From Flavobacteriales bacterium (lineage in GTDB: Bacteria; Bacteroidota; Bacteroidia; Flavobacteriales_D; Sanyastnellaceae), in contig JANRAA010000020.1 in assembly GCA_030728235.1 (NCBI GenBank), forward strand, positions 1-10,964: a DNA stretch of 10,964 nt, in the 5' to 3' direction. A program made the position numbers and the translations under genes. Under the pieces are notes generated by a model. That model saw nothing but the letters and a program-made list of their open reading frames with translations, ran no database searches and was not told the origin of the DNA. Numbering within the stretch: the first letter of the stretch is position 1; every line of letters begins with the position of its first letter. Below, piece by piece: positions 1 to 6,188 of this stretch.

Positions 1-498
1 GGCGTGAATACTTGGCGCATAAACATGTGGGATTCTGGAAGTACAGAATCAGGTTCTTCTGGAGCCCCTTTGTTCAATGACCACAACCGCTTAGTAGGTG
101 TAATGTTTGGCGGCGAATCAACCTGCATGGATGGCGGCGCCGACTATTACAGCAAGCTCAGAAATGGCTGGGAAGCGTTCGAGAAATACCTCAATCCGTT
201 CAACCAAAATTTGCGGACAATTAACGGTATGTACCTTGGATTTGAGGTGGTGAACGAGGAGATTTTTAAAGAAGATATCGCCATATTCCCCAACCCAGCA
301 GCCAATCAAGTGCGTGTGCTGAACGATAGCGATGAGCCTATTCAGTTTATAGCTCTGCTAGATGTTCAAGGTCGTCTGCTGTCTCGAGAAGCATACACTG
401 GTCAACCAGTCATGCTCGAAGATCTGCCGAATGGCGTGTATTTTATTGAAGTGCAGCTGCTGACAAAGAATGTGCAGCGACGACTGATCAAGAATTAA
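1..498 (+). CDS. T9SS-exported lysyl-endopeptidase-like serine protease (3' end only)
   Basis: The reading frame is open from the first base, so the gene begins upstream and only its last 165 residues are visible. Near the start is TESGSSGAPLF, the GxSGxP block that holds the nucleophilic serine of trypsin-fold (S1) peptidases; the Ser is codon 58-60. It is followed by a VGVMFGGESTC stretch like that of lysyl endopeptidases. His and Asp of the triad would lie upstream. From about residue 91 the protein becomes a Por/type IX sorting domain: IAIFPNPAANQV, then LLDVQGRLL, LPNGVYFIEV and a short basic end (RRLIKN). Proteins with this tail are exported across the outer membrane by T9SS and the tail is cleaved. 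A secreted degradative protease is therefore likely; its exact cleavage specificity is not provable from this fragment. The stop codon lies inside the convergent gene that ends at 488. Confidence 0.85.
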   Translation, partial: GVNTWRINMWDSGSTESGSSGAPLFNDHNRLVGVMFGGESTCMDGGADYYSKLRNGWEAFEKYLNPFNQNLRTINGMYLGFEVVNEEIFKEDIAIFPNPAANQVRVLNDSDEPIQFIALLDVQGRLLSREAYTGQPVMLEDLPNGVYFIEVQLLTKNVQRRLIKN

Positions 499-1309
499 TT
501 TCCGTCTCAATTTCCAGATAAGCCAAGGTGGCACCTACTGTGCAAGTAATGGGCGCTACAACGGTACCGATGTATGTCCCCAACACAGGAATCATCAACC
601 ACAAGGCGAAAAATGATCCATTTGTAACAGCAAGACCCTTGTTCTGAGAAACGAAACCAACGCTTTGAGCTACTGTCTTTTTCCGCCGTTCACTAGCGTA
701 ATCTAAAGTTGAAAAACCAAAGTAATAGGCGCTAACAAAAAACAAGATCACCGATACGATTGGTGTGCTGATGAACGTAAGCGGCGATACAAAAATCGTA
801 ATAAGAAGATTGAGGCCGAGCAATAAAACGGTTATCAAAAGCTCAACCACCATGTTTCTCAACGCTAAAACAGACCCCCTGATAACATCGCGCATCAACT
901 GACGGTATGAAAAGGGAATGCGATTGCCCGTAATCAGCTCTTCTGTTTTTTCGCTCACTACCGACATCACAGGAGAAAGGAAAATAAGAATGATGTACTT
1001 GCTGATTTTGTGAAAGATGTAAATCAACGACACCCACAGAACAGCGGCTGTAAGATAACGACCAACATCTTTCAAAACACTCAGCGTTTTCTGCCACCAA
1101 CCATCGCCAGGAAGAGAGTCGACTCCAATCAAATCATTCATGAACGGACTAACGACATCAACCACATAGTTGATTCCCCAGAAAGCAAAGACCGAGAATC
1201 CCACTAAAAACAAAACGGGATACAGGTAAAAATGGCTCAGCTTATTTTTCCGAATGAAGCTAAAACTCTTGAAATATGTCCGAAATCCAAGTGAAATGCC
1301 CTTTCTCAT
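488..1309 (-). CDS. EI24 / CysZ-like integral membrane protein
   Basis: A 273-residue polytopic membrane protein. Hydrophobic segments lie roughly at residues 28-50, 83-112, 150-197 (probably two helices) and 228-255. The LSPVMSVVSEKTEE stretch after the second segment and the C-terminal run of SER-RKKTVAQSVGF, GLAVTNGSFFALWLMIPVLG and ATLAYLE match the EI24 domain family, which includes CysZ. E. coli CysZ is a sulfate permease, but most Bacteroidota members are uncharacterised, so sulfate transport is not assigned here. The ATG at 1309 was chosen (MRKGISLGF...); a longer frame to 1408 would overlap the upstream gene by almost 100 bp and its extra residues do not look like the family. The ATG follows the upstream gene's stop by a single base, so the two are very likely co-transcribed and perhaps translationally coupled. 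The 3' end overlaps the protease gene by 11 bp. Confidence 0.75.
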   Translation of the reverse strand: MRKGISLGFRTYFKSFSFIRKNKLSHFYLYPVLFLVGFSVFAFWGINYVVDVVSPFMNDLIGVDSLPGDGWWQKTLSVLKDVGRYLTAAVLWVSLIYIFHKISKYIILIFLSPVMSVVSEKTEELITGNRIPFSYRQLMRDVIRGSVLALRNMVVELLITVLLLGLNLLITIFVSPLTFISTPIVSVILFFVSAYYFGFSTLDYASERRKKTVAQSVGFVSQNKGLAVTNGSFFALWLMIPVLGTYIGTVVAPITCTVGATLAYLEIETEINS

Positions 1310-1310
1310 A

Positions 1311-1673
1311 CTAGTTATTGTATCCGTGGTCGACTCTATCGTCGTCTTCTCGCCAAATCTGGAAAAACCAGTAAACAATATTGCCAATAATGCCTGCGAG
1401 AAGGACAATCAAAACCCACATCAATCGAGTATTGGCATCGAGCCGAGGATTCTTTAGAATATGAACTAAATAATAGATAAACAAACCAAGACCGATTGCC
1501 GAAGCCAGAGCCATGGAAAGAAACGACAATCCCAAAGAGAAAATAAAAACATCGGGATTCGGATTTACATCAAGTCCGTGTGGCATCATCAAAAACGAAG
1601 AAACAAACATTGCAACCAGCACCAATGGCAATACATTGGCTATCCCTAGCAATATCTTAGTCGTTCTCGTCAT
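1311..1673 (-). CDS. Small PLDc_N-like three-helix membrane protein
   Basis: A 120-residue protein with three predicted membrane helices, about residues 6-30, 42-70 and 83-104, and a short acidic tail (WREDDDRVDHGYNN). The third segment, NTRLMWVLIVLLAGIIGNIVYW in outline, resembles the PLDc_N domain, a two-helix module found before phospholipase D domains and in many small stand-alone proteins of unknown role. No catalytic HKD motif is present, so it is not itself a phospholipase. The ATG at 1673 is preferred over one at 1730: the protein then starts with MTRTTKILL directly before the first helix, and a TATCTTTG box lies 4 nt upstream. It is the first gene of a pair with the EI24-like gene. 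The function is unknown; possibly an envelope protein. Confidence 0.6.
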   Translation of the reverse strand: MTRTTKILLGIANVLPLVLVAMFVSSFLMMPHGLDVNPNPDVFIFSLGLSFLSMALASAIGLGLFIYYLVHILKNPRLDANTRLMWVLIVLLAGIIGNIVYWFFQIWREDDDRVDHGYNN

Positions 1674-1677
1674 GCCA

Positions 1678-1685
1678 CAAAGATA
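1678..1685 (-). promoter_or_regulatory. Bacteroidota -7 promoter element, PLDc_N/EI24 pair
   Basis: The minus strand reads TATCTTTG, a full match to TAnnTTTG, with 4 nt (TGGC) before the ATG at 1673. No TTG is seen at the usual -33 distance; the nearest is 27 nt upstream of the box. If functional, transcription would start at or within a few bases of the ATG, giving a leaderless or almost leaderless mRNA. Confidence 0.45.
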
Positions 1686-1841
1686 CGCTGAAAATTTTGT
1701 TGCACTGCCTATCAAGTGTCGAACCGCCATTCTGCGGTTGGCAATGGCATAAAATAGACACTGAACAACTTCACACTGCTGTGTTGATTCTTCATCTCAG
1801 CTTTGCGATTAGGGCCTATGAAAATGTACGTCCTTAGCATT

Positions 1842-3173
1842 ATGAAGGTACATTTCATTGCCATTGGCGGAAGCGCGATGCACAACTTAGCGTTGGCGCT
1901 GCATTACAAAGGATATCAGGTCACAGGGTCTGACGACGAGGTTTTTGAACCGTCTAAATCTCGCCTAAAAGCGGAAGGATTGTTGCCCGAAAAAGAGGGT
2001 TGGTTTGTCGAAAACATCCATGCCGATTTAGACGCTGTAATCTTGGGGATGCATGCCCGCGAAGACAACCCAGAACTTATCAAAGCAAAGGAGATGGGTT
2101 TGCCTGTGTATTCTTATCCTGAGTTTTTGTACCAGCAAACCAAAGACAAAAAACGTCTTGTGATTGGCGGTAGTCATGGCAAAACCACCATCACATCGAT
2201 GGTGCTTCATGTCTTGAACAAACTGAACATCCACACCGATTTCATGGTGGGCGCTCTTTTAGAAGGCATCCCGCGCAGCGTAGTACTTGAAAACGACACA
2301 GAGATTGCTGTTTTTGAGGGCGATGAATACCTTTCTTCACCCATCGATCGCCGTCCGAAATTCCACCTGTACCATCCTCATGTCGCATTGATCTCAGGCA
2401 TCGCATGGGACCACATGAACGTATTTCCAACTTGGGAAAACTACCTCGATCAATTCGCAATTTTCGTAGATCGTATTGAGCCGAACGGCGTATTGGTTTA
2501 TTCTCAAGACGATGAGCACGTTGTTCAAATCGCCAAATCAGCTAGAGCCGATATCCGAACTCTGCCCTACACCACTCCAAATCATAAAATCGTTGCCGGT
2601 AAGACGATTTTAATGACCCAAAATGGGGATGTTGAACTGGCAATATTTGGCCGACACAATCTACAGAATATGGAAGGCGCGCGATTGGTTTGCGCTGAGA
2701 TTGGCGTATCTGAAACAGATTTCTACAAAGCCATCGCCTCTTTCAAAGGTGCCAGTCGCCGATTGGAATGTGTGCGAGAAGAAGGAAGCTACGTTGTATA
2801 TCGCGACTTTGCTCATGCCCCGAGTAAGCTGCAGGCTACAACAGCTGCTGTGAAAGAACAATTCCCTGATCGCAAACTTCTGGCTTGCATGGAACTGCAC
2901 ACCTTCAGCAGTTTGAACAAAGCGTTTTTAGACCATTATGCAGGCACGATGAATAAAGCAGATGTAGCAGTGGTCTATTTCTCACCTGAAGTAATTGCTC
3001 ATAAACGCTTACCAGCCATCACCGTCGACGAAGTAAAAGTCGCATTTGGAAGAACCGATTTAATGGTTTTCACAGATGTTGAGGCGCTTCAAAACTTTAT
3101 CGACCAGCAAGAAAAAGAATACTTGGTGCAGTTGATGATGAGCTCAGGAAACTTTGGCGGAATTCGGTTTTAA
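1842..3173 (+). CDS. mpl: UDP-MurNAc:tripeptide ligase, Mpl-type Mur ligase
   Basis: A 443-residue Mur ligase close to the usual Mpl length. Mpl joins recycled L-Ala-gamma-D-Glu-meso-DAP to UDP-MurNAc in the cytoplasm, returning cell-wall peptides to peptidoglycan synthesis. The N-terminal Rossmann-type UDP-binding region starts HFIAIGGSAMHNLA (residues 4-17). The ATP P-loop is GGSHGKTT (109-116), with Ser where Thr is usual. The central domain carries EGDEYLSSPID and GIAWDHMNVFPTW. The C-terminal domain has RDFAHAPSK, the position that reads DFAHHP in Mpl and YGHHP in MurC, favouring Mpl over MurC. The ATG at 1842 fits family N-termini; in-frame ATGs at 1818 and 1824 and a TTG at 1803 would add non-conserved residues. 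The stop directly abuts that of the convergent ZIP gene. MurC-like annotation is the main alternative. Confidence 0.85.
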   Translation: MKVHFIAIGGSAMHNLALALHYKGYQVTGSDDEVFEPSKSRLKAEGLLPEKEGWFVENIHADLDAVILGMHAREDNPELIKAKEMGLPVYSYPEFLYQQTKDKKRLVIGGSHGKTTITSMVLHVLNKLNIHTDFMVGALLEGIPRSVVLENDTEIAVFEGDEYLSSPIDRRPKFHLYHPHVALISGIAWDHMNVFPTWENYLDQFAIFVDRIEPNGVLVYSQDDEHVVQIAKSARADIRTLPYTTPNHKIVAGKTILMTQNGDVELAIFGRHNLQNMEGARLVCAEIGVSETDFYKAIASFKGASRRLECVREEGSYVVYRDFAHAPSKLQATTAAVKEQFPDRKLLACMELHTFSSLNKAFLDHYAGTMNKADVAVVYFSPEVIAHKRLPAITVDEVKVAFGRTDLMVFTDVEALQNFIDQQEKEYLVQLMMSSGNFGGIRF

Positions 3174-3998
3174 TCAACCGAGTCCTACATCCAACAGCAT
3201 CATTACGATAAATCCGCCAATGAACCCCATTGTTGCAATGTCGGTGTATTTGTCGCGCTGCGTCTCAGGAATCACCTCTTCTACAACGACGTAAATCATT
3301 GCCCCAGCGGCAAACGACAGTGCATACGGCAATATGGGCTGCATTTGCAATACCAAAACAGCACCCAACACCCCTGCGATTGGCTCTACGATTGCGGATA
3401 GCTGACCGTACATAAATGCCTTTCTTCTCGACATCCCATGACGGCGCAACGGCATAGAAACCGCAATGCCTTCTGGGAAATTCTGAATCCCAATTCCGAT
3501 AGCCAACGCCACTGCAGCACCTATTGATGCCCCTTCTAAACCGGCTGCTGCACCGCCAAAAAGGACACCCACTGCGAGGCCTTCTGGAATATTATGGAGC
3601 GTTATCGCCAGCACCAAAAGCGTCGTTCGGTGCCATTTGGTGGGCATACCCTCAGCTTCGTCGGGCTTGAAGTTGATGTGCAAATGTGGCAACCACTTGT
3701 CGAGCAAGTACAAAAACAACGCTCCAACAAAGAAGCCCACCGCAGAAGGAATGGCTCGTGCAAATCCTTCACCCTCACTCATTTCAATGGCCGGTGCCAA
3801 GAGCGACCAAAAACTCGCAGCCACCATCACCCCACCTGTAAAACCAAGCATGCCATCGAGGGTGCTGCGCTTCATCTCTTTAAAGAAGAATACAAGCGAT
3901 GCCCCTGCAGCAGTAACAAGCCAGGTAAACAATGTTGCGATGAGCGCACTTTGAACAGGCGAAAACTGCTCAATCCAAGTAAGTAACGAATCCATCAT
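3174..3998 (-). CDS. ZIP family divalent metal transporter
   Basis: A 274-residue inner-membrane protein of the ZIP (ZupT/GufA-like) family, which imports zinc, iron or manganese. About eight hydrophobic segments are visible. The paired metal-site motifs are present in order: HNIPEG at residues 135-140 (helix IV) and QNFPEG at 172-177 (helix V), followed by an Ile-Val-Glu-Pro motif near 203-206 and VVEEVIPE near 238-245. A short His-containing stretch, LPHLHINF, lies in the cytoplasmic loop near 103-110 and may bind metal. The gene starts with two ATGs; the first (3998) overlaps the regulator's TGA as ATGA, so the two genes form a tight operon with translational coupling. The upstream regulator suggests metal-responsive expression. 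Which metal is carried is not decided by the sequence. Confidence 0.9.
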   Translation of the reverse strand: MMDSLLTWIEQFSPVQSALIATLFTWLVTAAGASLVFFFKEMKRSTLDGMLGFTGGVMVAASFWSLLAPAIEMSEGEGFARAIPSAVGFFVGALFLYLLDKWLPHLHINFKPDEAEGMPTKWHRTTLLVLAITLHNIPEGLAVGVLFGGAAAGLEGASIGAAVALAIGIGIQNFPEGIAVSMPLRRHGMSRRKAFMYGQLSAIVEPIAGVLGAVLVLQMQPILPYALSFAAGAMIYVVVEEVIPETQRDKYTDIATMGFIGGFIVMMLLDVGLG

Positions 3999-4678
3999 GG
4001 TGTTATCAATAATAGGTTTGCTGCCACTTGCGATGAGAGTGTCAGTTTATCTTTATCGTTGCTCAAAACCCGCACGCTGCCGTCAAACTCAAAACGTTCA
4101 ACAACGGTTATGCGGGTTCCTAGCGCTATTTCAAACGAATCTAGGTAGCGTAAAAAAGTGTCGGAAGTATCGCCGAGACCTACTAGCACTCCTGCTTCTC
4201 CCGACTGCATGTCGTGCAACGATTTTTTCTTTCTTTTGTCGCGCATCACTCCTTTCTTATCCGGAATCGGATCTCCGTGTGGGTCGAATTGCGGGTGACC
4301 GAGCCATGCGTCTAAACGGTCTACCAGATCTTCCGATACTACATGCTCTAGCTGCTCCGCAATGTCGTGCACCTCGTCCCACTTAAAACCCAATTTCTCA
4401 ACGAGAAACACCTCCCACAATCGGTGCTTACGCAATATATCAACTGCTATTTTCCTTCCCTCAAAAGTTAAGTGAGTGCCCTGGTACTTCTCATAAGTAG
4501 CCCACCCACGCTCACTCAGTTTACGCAGCATATCACTCACCGATGGAGCTTGTGTCTCCATGCGATCCGCTATGGCGCCTGTGGTAATGCCCTTTGTTGA
4601 GTCAGTCCGCTCCCCTACCAATTGCTCTTCCAATTGGTAGATGCACTTTAAATAATTCTCAATGGAAGTTGATATCAT
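3995..4678 (-). CDS. DtxR/MntR-family metal-dependent repressor
   Basis: A 227-residue three-domain metalloregulator. Residues 1-75 form a winged helix (IENYLKCIYQLEE, recognition region APSVSDMLRKLSERG, wing YEKYQGTHLT). Residues 76-140 are the dimer and metal domain with KHRLWE (H85, E89) and HDIAEQLEHVVS (H104, E108, E111, H112). Residues from about 155 to the end form a FeoA/SH3-like domain ending LANLL-type. Aligned by eye, E108 sits where MntR has Glu99 and DtxR has Cys102, which points toward manganese. However Asn8 replaces MntR Asp8 (DtxR Met10) and Lys11 replaces MntR Glu11, so metal choice is open. It lies first in an operon with a ZIP transporter and has a palindrome in its own promoter, the usual arrangement for autoregulated metal uptake. 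Confidence 0.9.
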   Translation of the reverse strand: MISTSIENYLKCIYQLEEQLVGERTDSTKGITTGAIADRMETQAPSVSDMLRKLSERGWATYEKYQGTHLTFEGRKIAVDILRKHRLWEVFLVEKLGFKWDEVHDIAEQLEHVVSEDLVDRLDAWLGHPQFDPHGDPIPDKKGVMRDKRKKKSLHDMQSGEAGVLVGLGDTSDTFLRYLDSFEIALGTRITVVERFEFDGSVRVLSNDKDKLTLSSQVAANLLLITP

Positions 4679-4682
4679 ACTA

Positions 4683-4690
4683 CAAAGCTA
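4683..4690 (-). promoter_or_regulatory. Bacteroidota -7 promoter element, metalloregulator-ZIP operon
   Basis: The minus strand reads TAGCTTTG, a full TAnnTTTG match, with 4 nt (TAGT) before the regulator ATG at 4678. The predicted start falls at or next to the ATG, so the operon mRNA may be leaderless. The expected -33 region falls inside the palindrome at 4699-4714 and has no TTG. Confidence 0.5.
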
Positions 4691-4698
4691 ATTATTTT

Positions 4699-4714
4699 TT
4701 TAGATGTGTCTAAA
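4699..4714. promoter_or_regulatory. Candidate DtxR/MntR operator palindrome
   Basis: TTTAGATGTGTCTAAA is a perfect inverted repeat with 6-bp arms around TGTG. It starts 8 bp beyond the -7 box of the regulator-ZIP operon and covers the place where the -33 element should be, so a bound protein would block RNA polymerase. The arms resemble the TTAGG...CCTAA type arms known for DtxR/IdeR-group sites. Autorepression of the metalloregulator and ZIP gene is the inference; binding is not shown. Confidence 0.5.
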
Positions 4715-4912
4715 TTATTTATAAGTCCGATAAAATATATACGATTTTTCATTTCTGCTTCAGCACGGATGTAATCTAACAGCGGCCAATTTTGGAATAA
4801 AGATTTGTGTGTTAATTGCATTTAGTCACGAAAACAGACTTCGGTTTATCTCCAGTTTTTAGGCGAAAAACGATCATCTACAAAATTGTTTTCAGCACAC
4901 ACAAAGTGCCTA

Positions 4913-4943
4913 TTGACAAGGTTTTTGAGAGAGCTTAACTTTG
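4913..4943 (+). promoter_or_regulatory. Complete Bacteroidota promoter (TTG-N20-TAACTTTG)
   Basis: TTG at 4913-4915 (in TATTGACA) and TAACTTTG at 4936-4943 are separated by 20 bp, fitting the -33/-7 consensus. It is the best two-part promoter in the window. Predicted start is near 4946-4948. It points into a GC-rich leader and then the broken pentapeptide-repeat gene; read-through to the outer membrane protein gene at 5570 is possible. Between 4715 and 4912 I see no gene or other clear signal. Confidence 0.6.
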
Positions 4944-4960
4944 CAGTGCACGGTGTTGAC

Positions 4961-5011
4961 GGCGCGGGGGAGGGAGGGCCCGCAGGGCCTAAAAAGCCTC
5001 GGTTCTAACCG
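4961..5011 (+). other. GC-rich structured leader with G-quadruplex motif
   Basis: A short island of very high GC in AT-rich surroundings, starting about 15 nt after the predicted transcription start. Four G-runs at 4966-4970, 4972-4974, 4976-4978 and 4985-4987 with loops of 1, 1 and 6 nt meet the G3N1-7 quadruplex rule. Competing hairpins are GCGGG (4964-4968) with CCCGC (4979-4983), and GGCCC (4977-4981) with GGGCC (4985-4989). A small CGGT-TCTA-ACCG hairpin follows at 5000-5011. No known RNA family is recognised. Confidence 0.4.
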
Positions 5012-5020
5012 CATCTACTA

Positions 5021-5495
5021 ATGAACAATGGTCGCAAAAACATTGACTTCAATCACAGCGATTTTTAGAATCACGATTGTAGAAACCTCAACTTCAATAG
5101 CTGCGACTTCAATAGCCTCAACTTCAACAACCGCGATTTTAAGCACCTGCTACAGCAGCTTCTGTGGTCCGAACAAATTCTCAATTCAACAATGGAAGAG
5201 ACAATTGCTCGCCATATTGTAGAAACCTCATCTTCAACAACCGCGACTTCAATAGCCACGACTTTAAGCACCTGCTACAGCAGCTTCTGTGGTCCGAACA
5301 AATTCTCAATTCAACAATGGAAGAGACAATTGCTCGCCATATTGTAGAAACCTCATCTTCAACAACCGCGACTTCAACAACCGCGACTTTAAGCACCTGC
5401 TACAGCAACGTCTGTGGTCCGAACAAATTCTCAATTCAACATTGAAAGAGACAATTGCTCGCCATTTGAAATATTCAACAAACAATCGTCGTTAG
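5021..5495 (+). pseudogene. Broken pentapeptide-repeat small gene interrupted by a tandem duplication
   Basis: From the ATG at 5021 the frame reads MNNGRKNIDFNHSDF, meets a TAG at 5066-5068, and continues in frame as NHDCRNLNFNSCDFNSLNF and NNRDFKHLLQQLLWSEQ. The five-residue rhythm, with D/N-F followed by three variable residues, is that of pentapeptide-repeat proteins, which fold as right-handed beta helices. A 125-bp duplication (not a multiple of three) then shifts the frame at each copy. Removing two 125-bp units joins the start to the third copy and gives one 74-codon frame to the TAG at 5493-5495, broken only by the TAG at 5066. The ending would be LNSTLKETIARHLKYSTNNRR. A good promoter precedes it. 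I infer a decayed gene; no intact homologue is recognised, and a non-coding repeat is the alternative. Confidence 0.45.
5076..5465 (+). repeat. 125-bp tandem repeat array with nested 15-bp repeats
   Basis: Three head-to-tail copies are seen: 5076-5215 (140 bp), 5216-5340 (125 bp) and 5341-5465 (125 bp). The first copy is longer by exactly one 15-bp subunit. Comparing the blocks at 5141-5265 and 5266-5390 gives 3 differences in 125 bp; the third partial block (from 5391) differs at 4 of about 75 positions. Inside each copy is a 15-bp subrepeat near ACTTCAACAACCGCG, starting already at about 5046. The high identity suggests recent duplication. There are no spacers between copies and no palindromic unit ends. 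Confidence 0.9.
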
Positions 5496-5569
5496 AAAAG
5501 CACCTTATTGAAACGAACTCAAATCCGAATTGAATGGCGCATGGTTTTACCTAACCATTACAAAACAAC

Positions 5570-6187
5570 ATGAAGCATGTATTGATTCTGGTCTTCGCGA
5601 CCATGATGTCGGCAACAGCGCACGGACAATCAGAAGCAAAACCAAAAAAAACAACTTTCGGATTTTCATTGGGCGTCTTGCAATCGAACTTCCAAAACAG
5701 CAACGCAATTCCTGGTCTTGACGCTGGAGGAATAAAAAACAAAATGGGCTATCGCCTGGGATTAACCATGGATCGGGAAATAAATTCACAATTCACCCTG
5801 GCTCCAAAAATCGATCTCGCAGTAAACCGAGGCTATTTGGACTCTAAGGTCGATGGCGAATTTGCAGCTTACACTCCCGTTGGTGCTACAATCGACTTTA
5901 TGTTGCACGGCACATTGAATACCTCGTGCAACAATGACCGCCTCTACATCCTATTCGGTCCGAATTTCAGGTATGCCCTAGAAAATACTGATTTTTCAAT
6001 TGTCGAAATAAACACTCCCAACGACTTCGCTCTCGACTTCGGCATCGGGATGAGAAACAACCTGAAATCTTTCACCTTCGCTCCCGAATTGCGCTATACA
6101 ATCGGAACTACCAATATCAGTCAGATGGCCATGTGGCAGCGCGTGTACAACCACACCATATCGCTGATCTTTAGCTTCAAAGGCTAA
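5570..6187 (+). CDS. PorT-family outer membrane beta-barrel protein
   Basis: A 205-residue exported protein. Residues 1-20 form a signal peptide (MKHVLILVFATMMSATAHG, probable cleavage before Gln20). The rest alternates polar and hydrophobic residues in strand-like stretches such as TTFGFSLGVLQSNF, GYRLGLTMDREI, FTLAPKIDLAV, FAPELRYTIG and the final TISLIFSFKG, which ends in an aromatic-rich strand typical of outer membrane barrels. The pattern fits the small 8-stranded OMP_b-brl_2 (PorT) family common in Bacteroidota. Two Cys-free barrels are usual; here one Cys (in NTSCNNDRLY) is present. No specific role can be given. The ATG at 5570 is preceded by an A-rich stretch, as usual in this phylum. 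It lies downstream of the repeat array and its stop is 1 bp from the convergent PLP enzyme gene. Confidence 0.7.
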   Translation: MKHVLILVFATMMSATAHGQSEAKPKKTTFGFSLGVLQSNFQNSNAIPGLDAGGIKNKMGYRLGLTMDREINSQFTLAPKIDLAVNRGYLDSKVDGEFAAYTPVGATIDFMLHGTLNTSCNNDRLYILFGPNFRYALENTDFSIVEINTPNDFALDFGIGMRNNLKSFTFAPELRYTIGTTNISQMAMWQRVYNHTISLIFSFKG

Positions 6188-6188
6188 A

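Noticed and set aside
1310..1408. N-terminal extension of the EI24-like protein to an ATG at 1408
   Set aside because: It would overlap the upstream membrane-protein gene almost 100 bp, and the ATG at 1309 lies one base after that gene's stop and gives a family-like N-terminus.
1798..1805. CAGCTTTG as the -7 promoter box of the Mur ligase gene
   Set aside because: It lacks the first T of TAnnTTTG and the only nearby TTG (1784-1786) is 11 nt away, far too close; not strong enough to list.
1803..1841. Upstream TTG/ATG starts (1803, 1818, 1824) for the Mur ligase
   Set aside because: The extra residues are not part of the conserved beta strand; the ATG at 1842 gives MKVHFIAIGGS directly.
3594..3986. 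Long + strand frames opposite the ZIP gene
   Set aside because: They are antisense to a gene with strong family motifs and show no recognisable protein features.
5071..5396. Minus-strand leucine-rich frames over the repeat array (LLKSRLLKLR-like pentads)
   Set aside because: They are the reverse reading of the 15-bp repeats; the + strand frame fits a known protein repeat pattern, has an upstream promoter and explains the collapsed reading frame better.
5076..5465. CRISPR array
   Set aside because: The units are 125-140 bp and directly adjacent, with no unique spacers, no short palindromic repeat and no cas genes.
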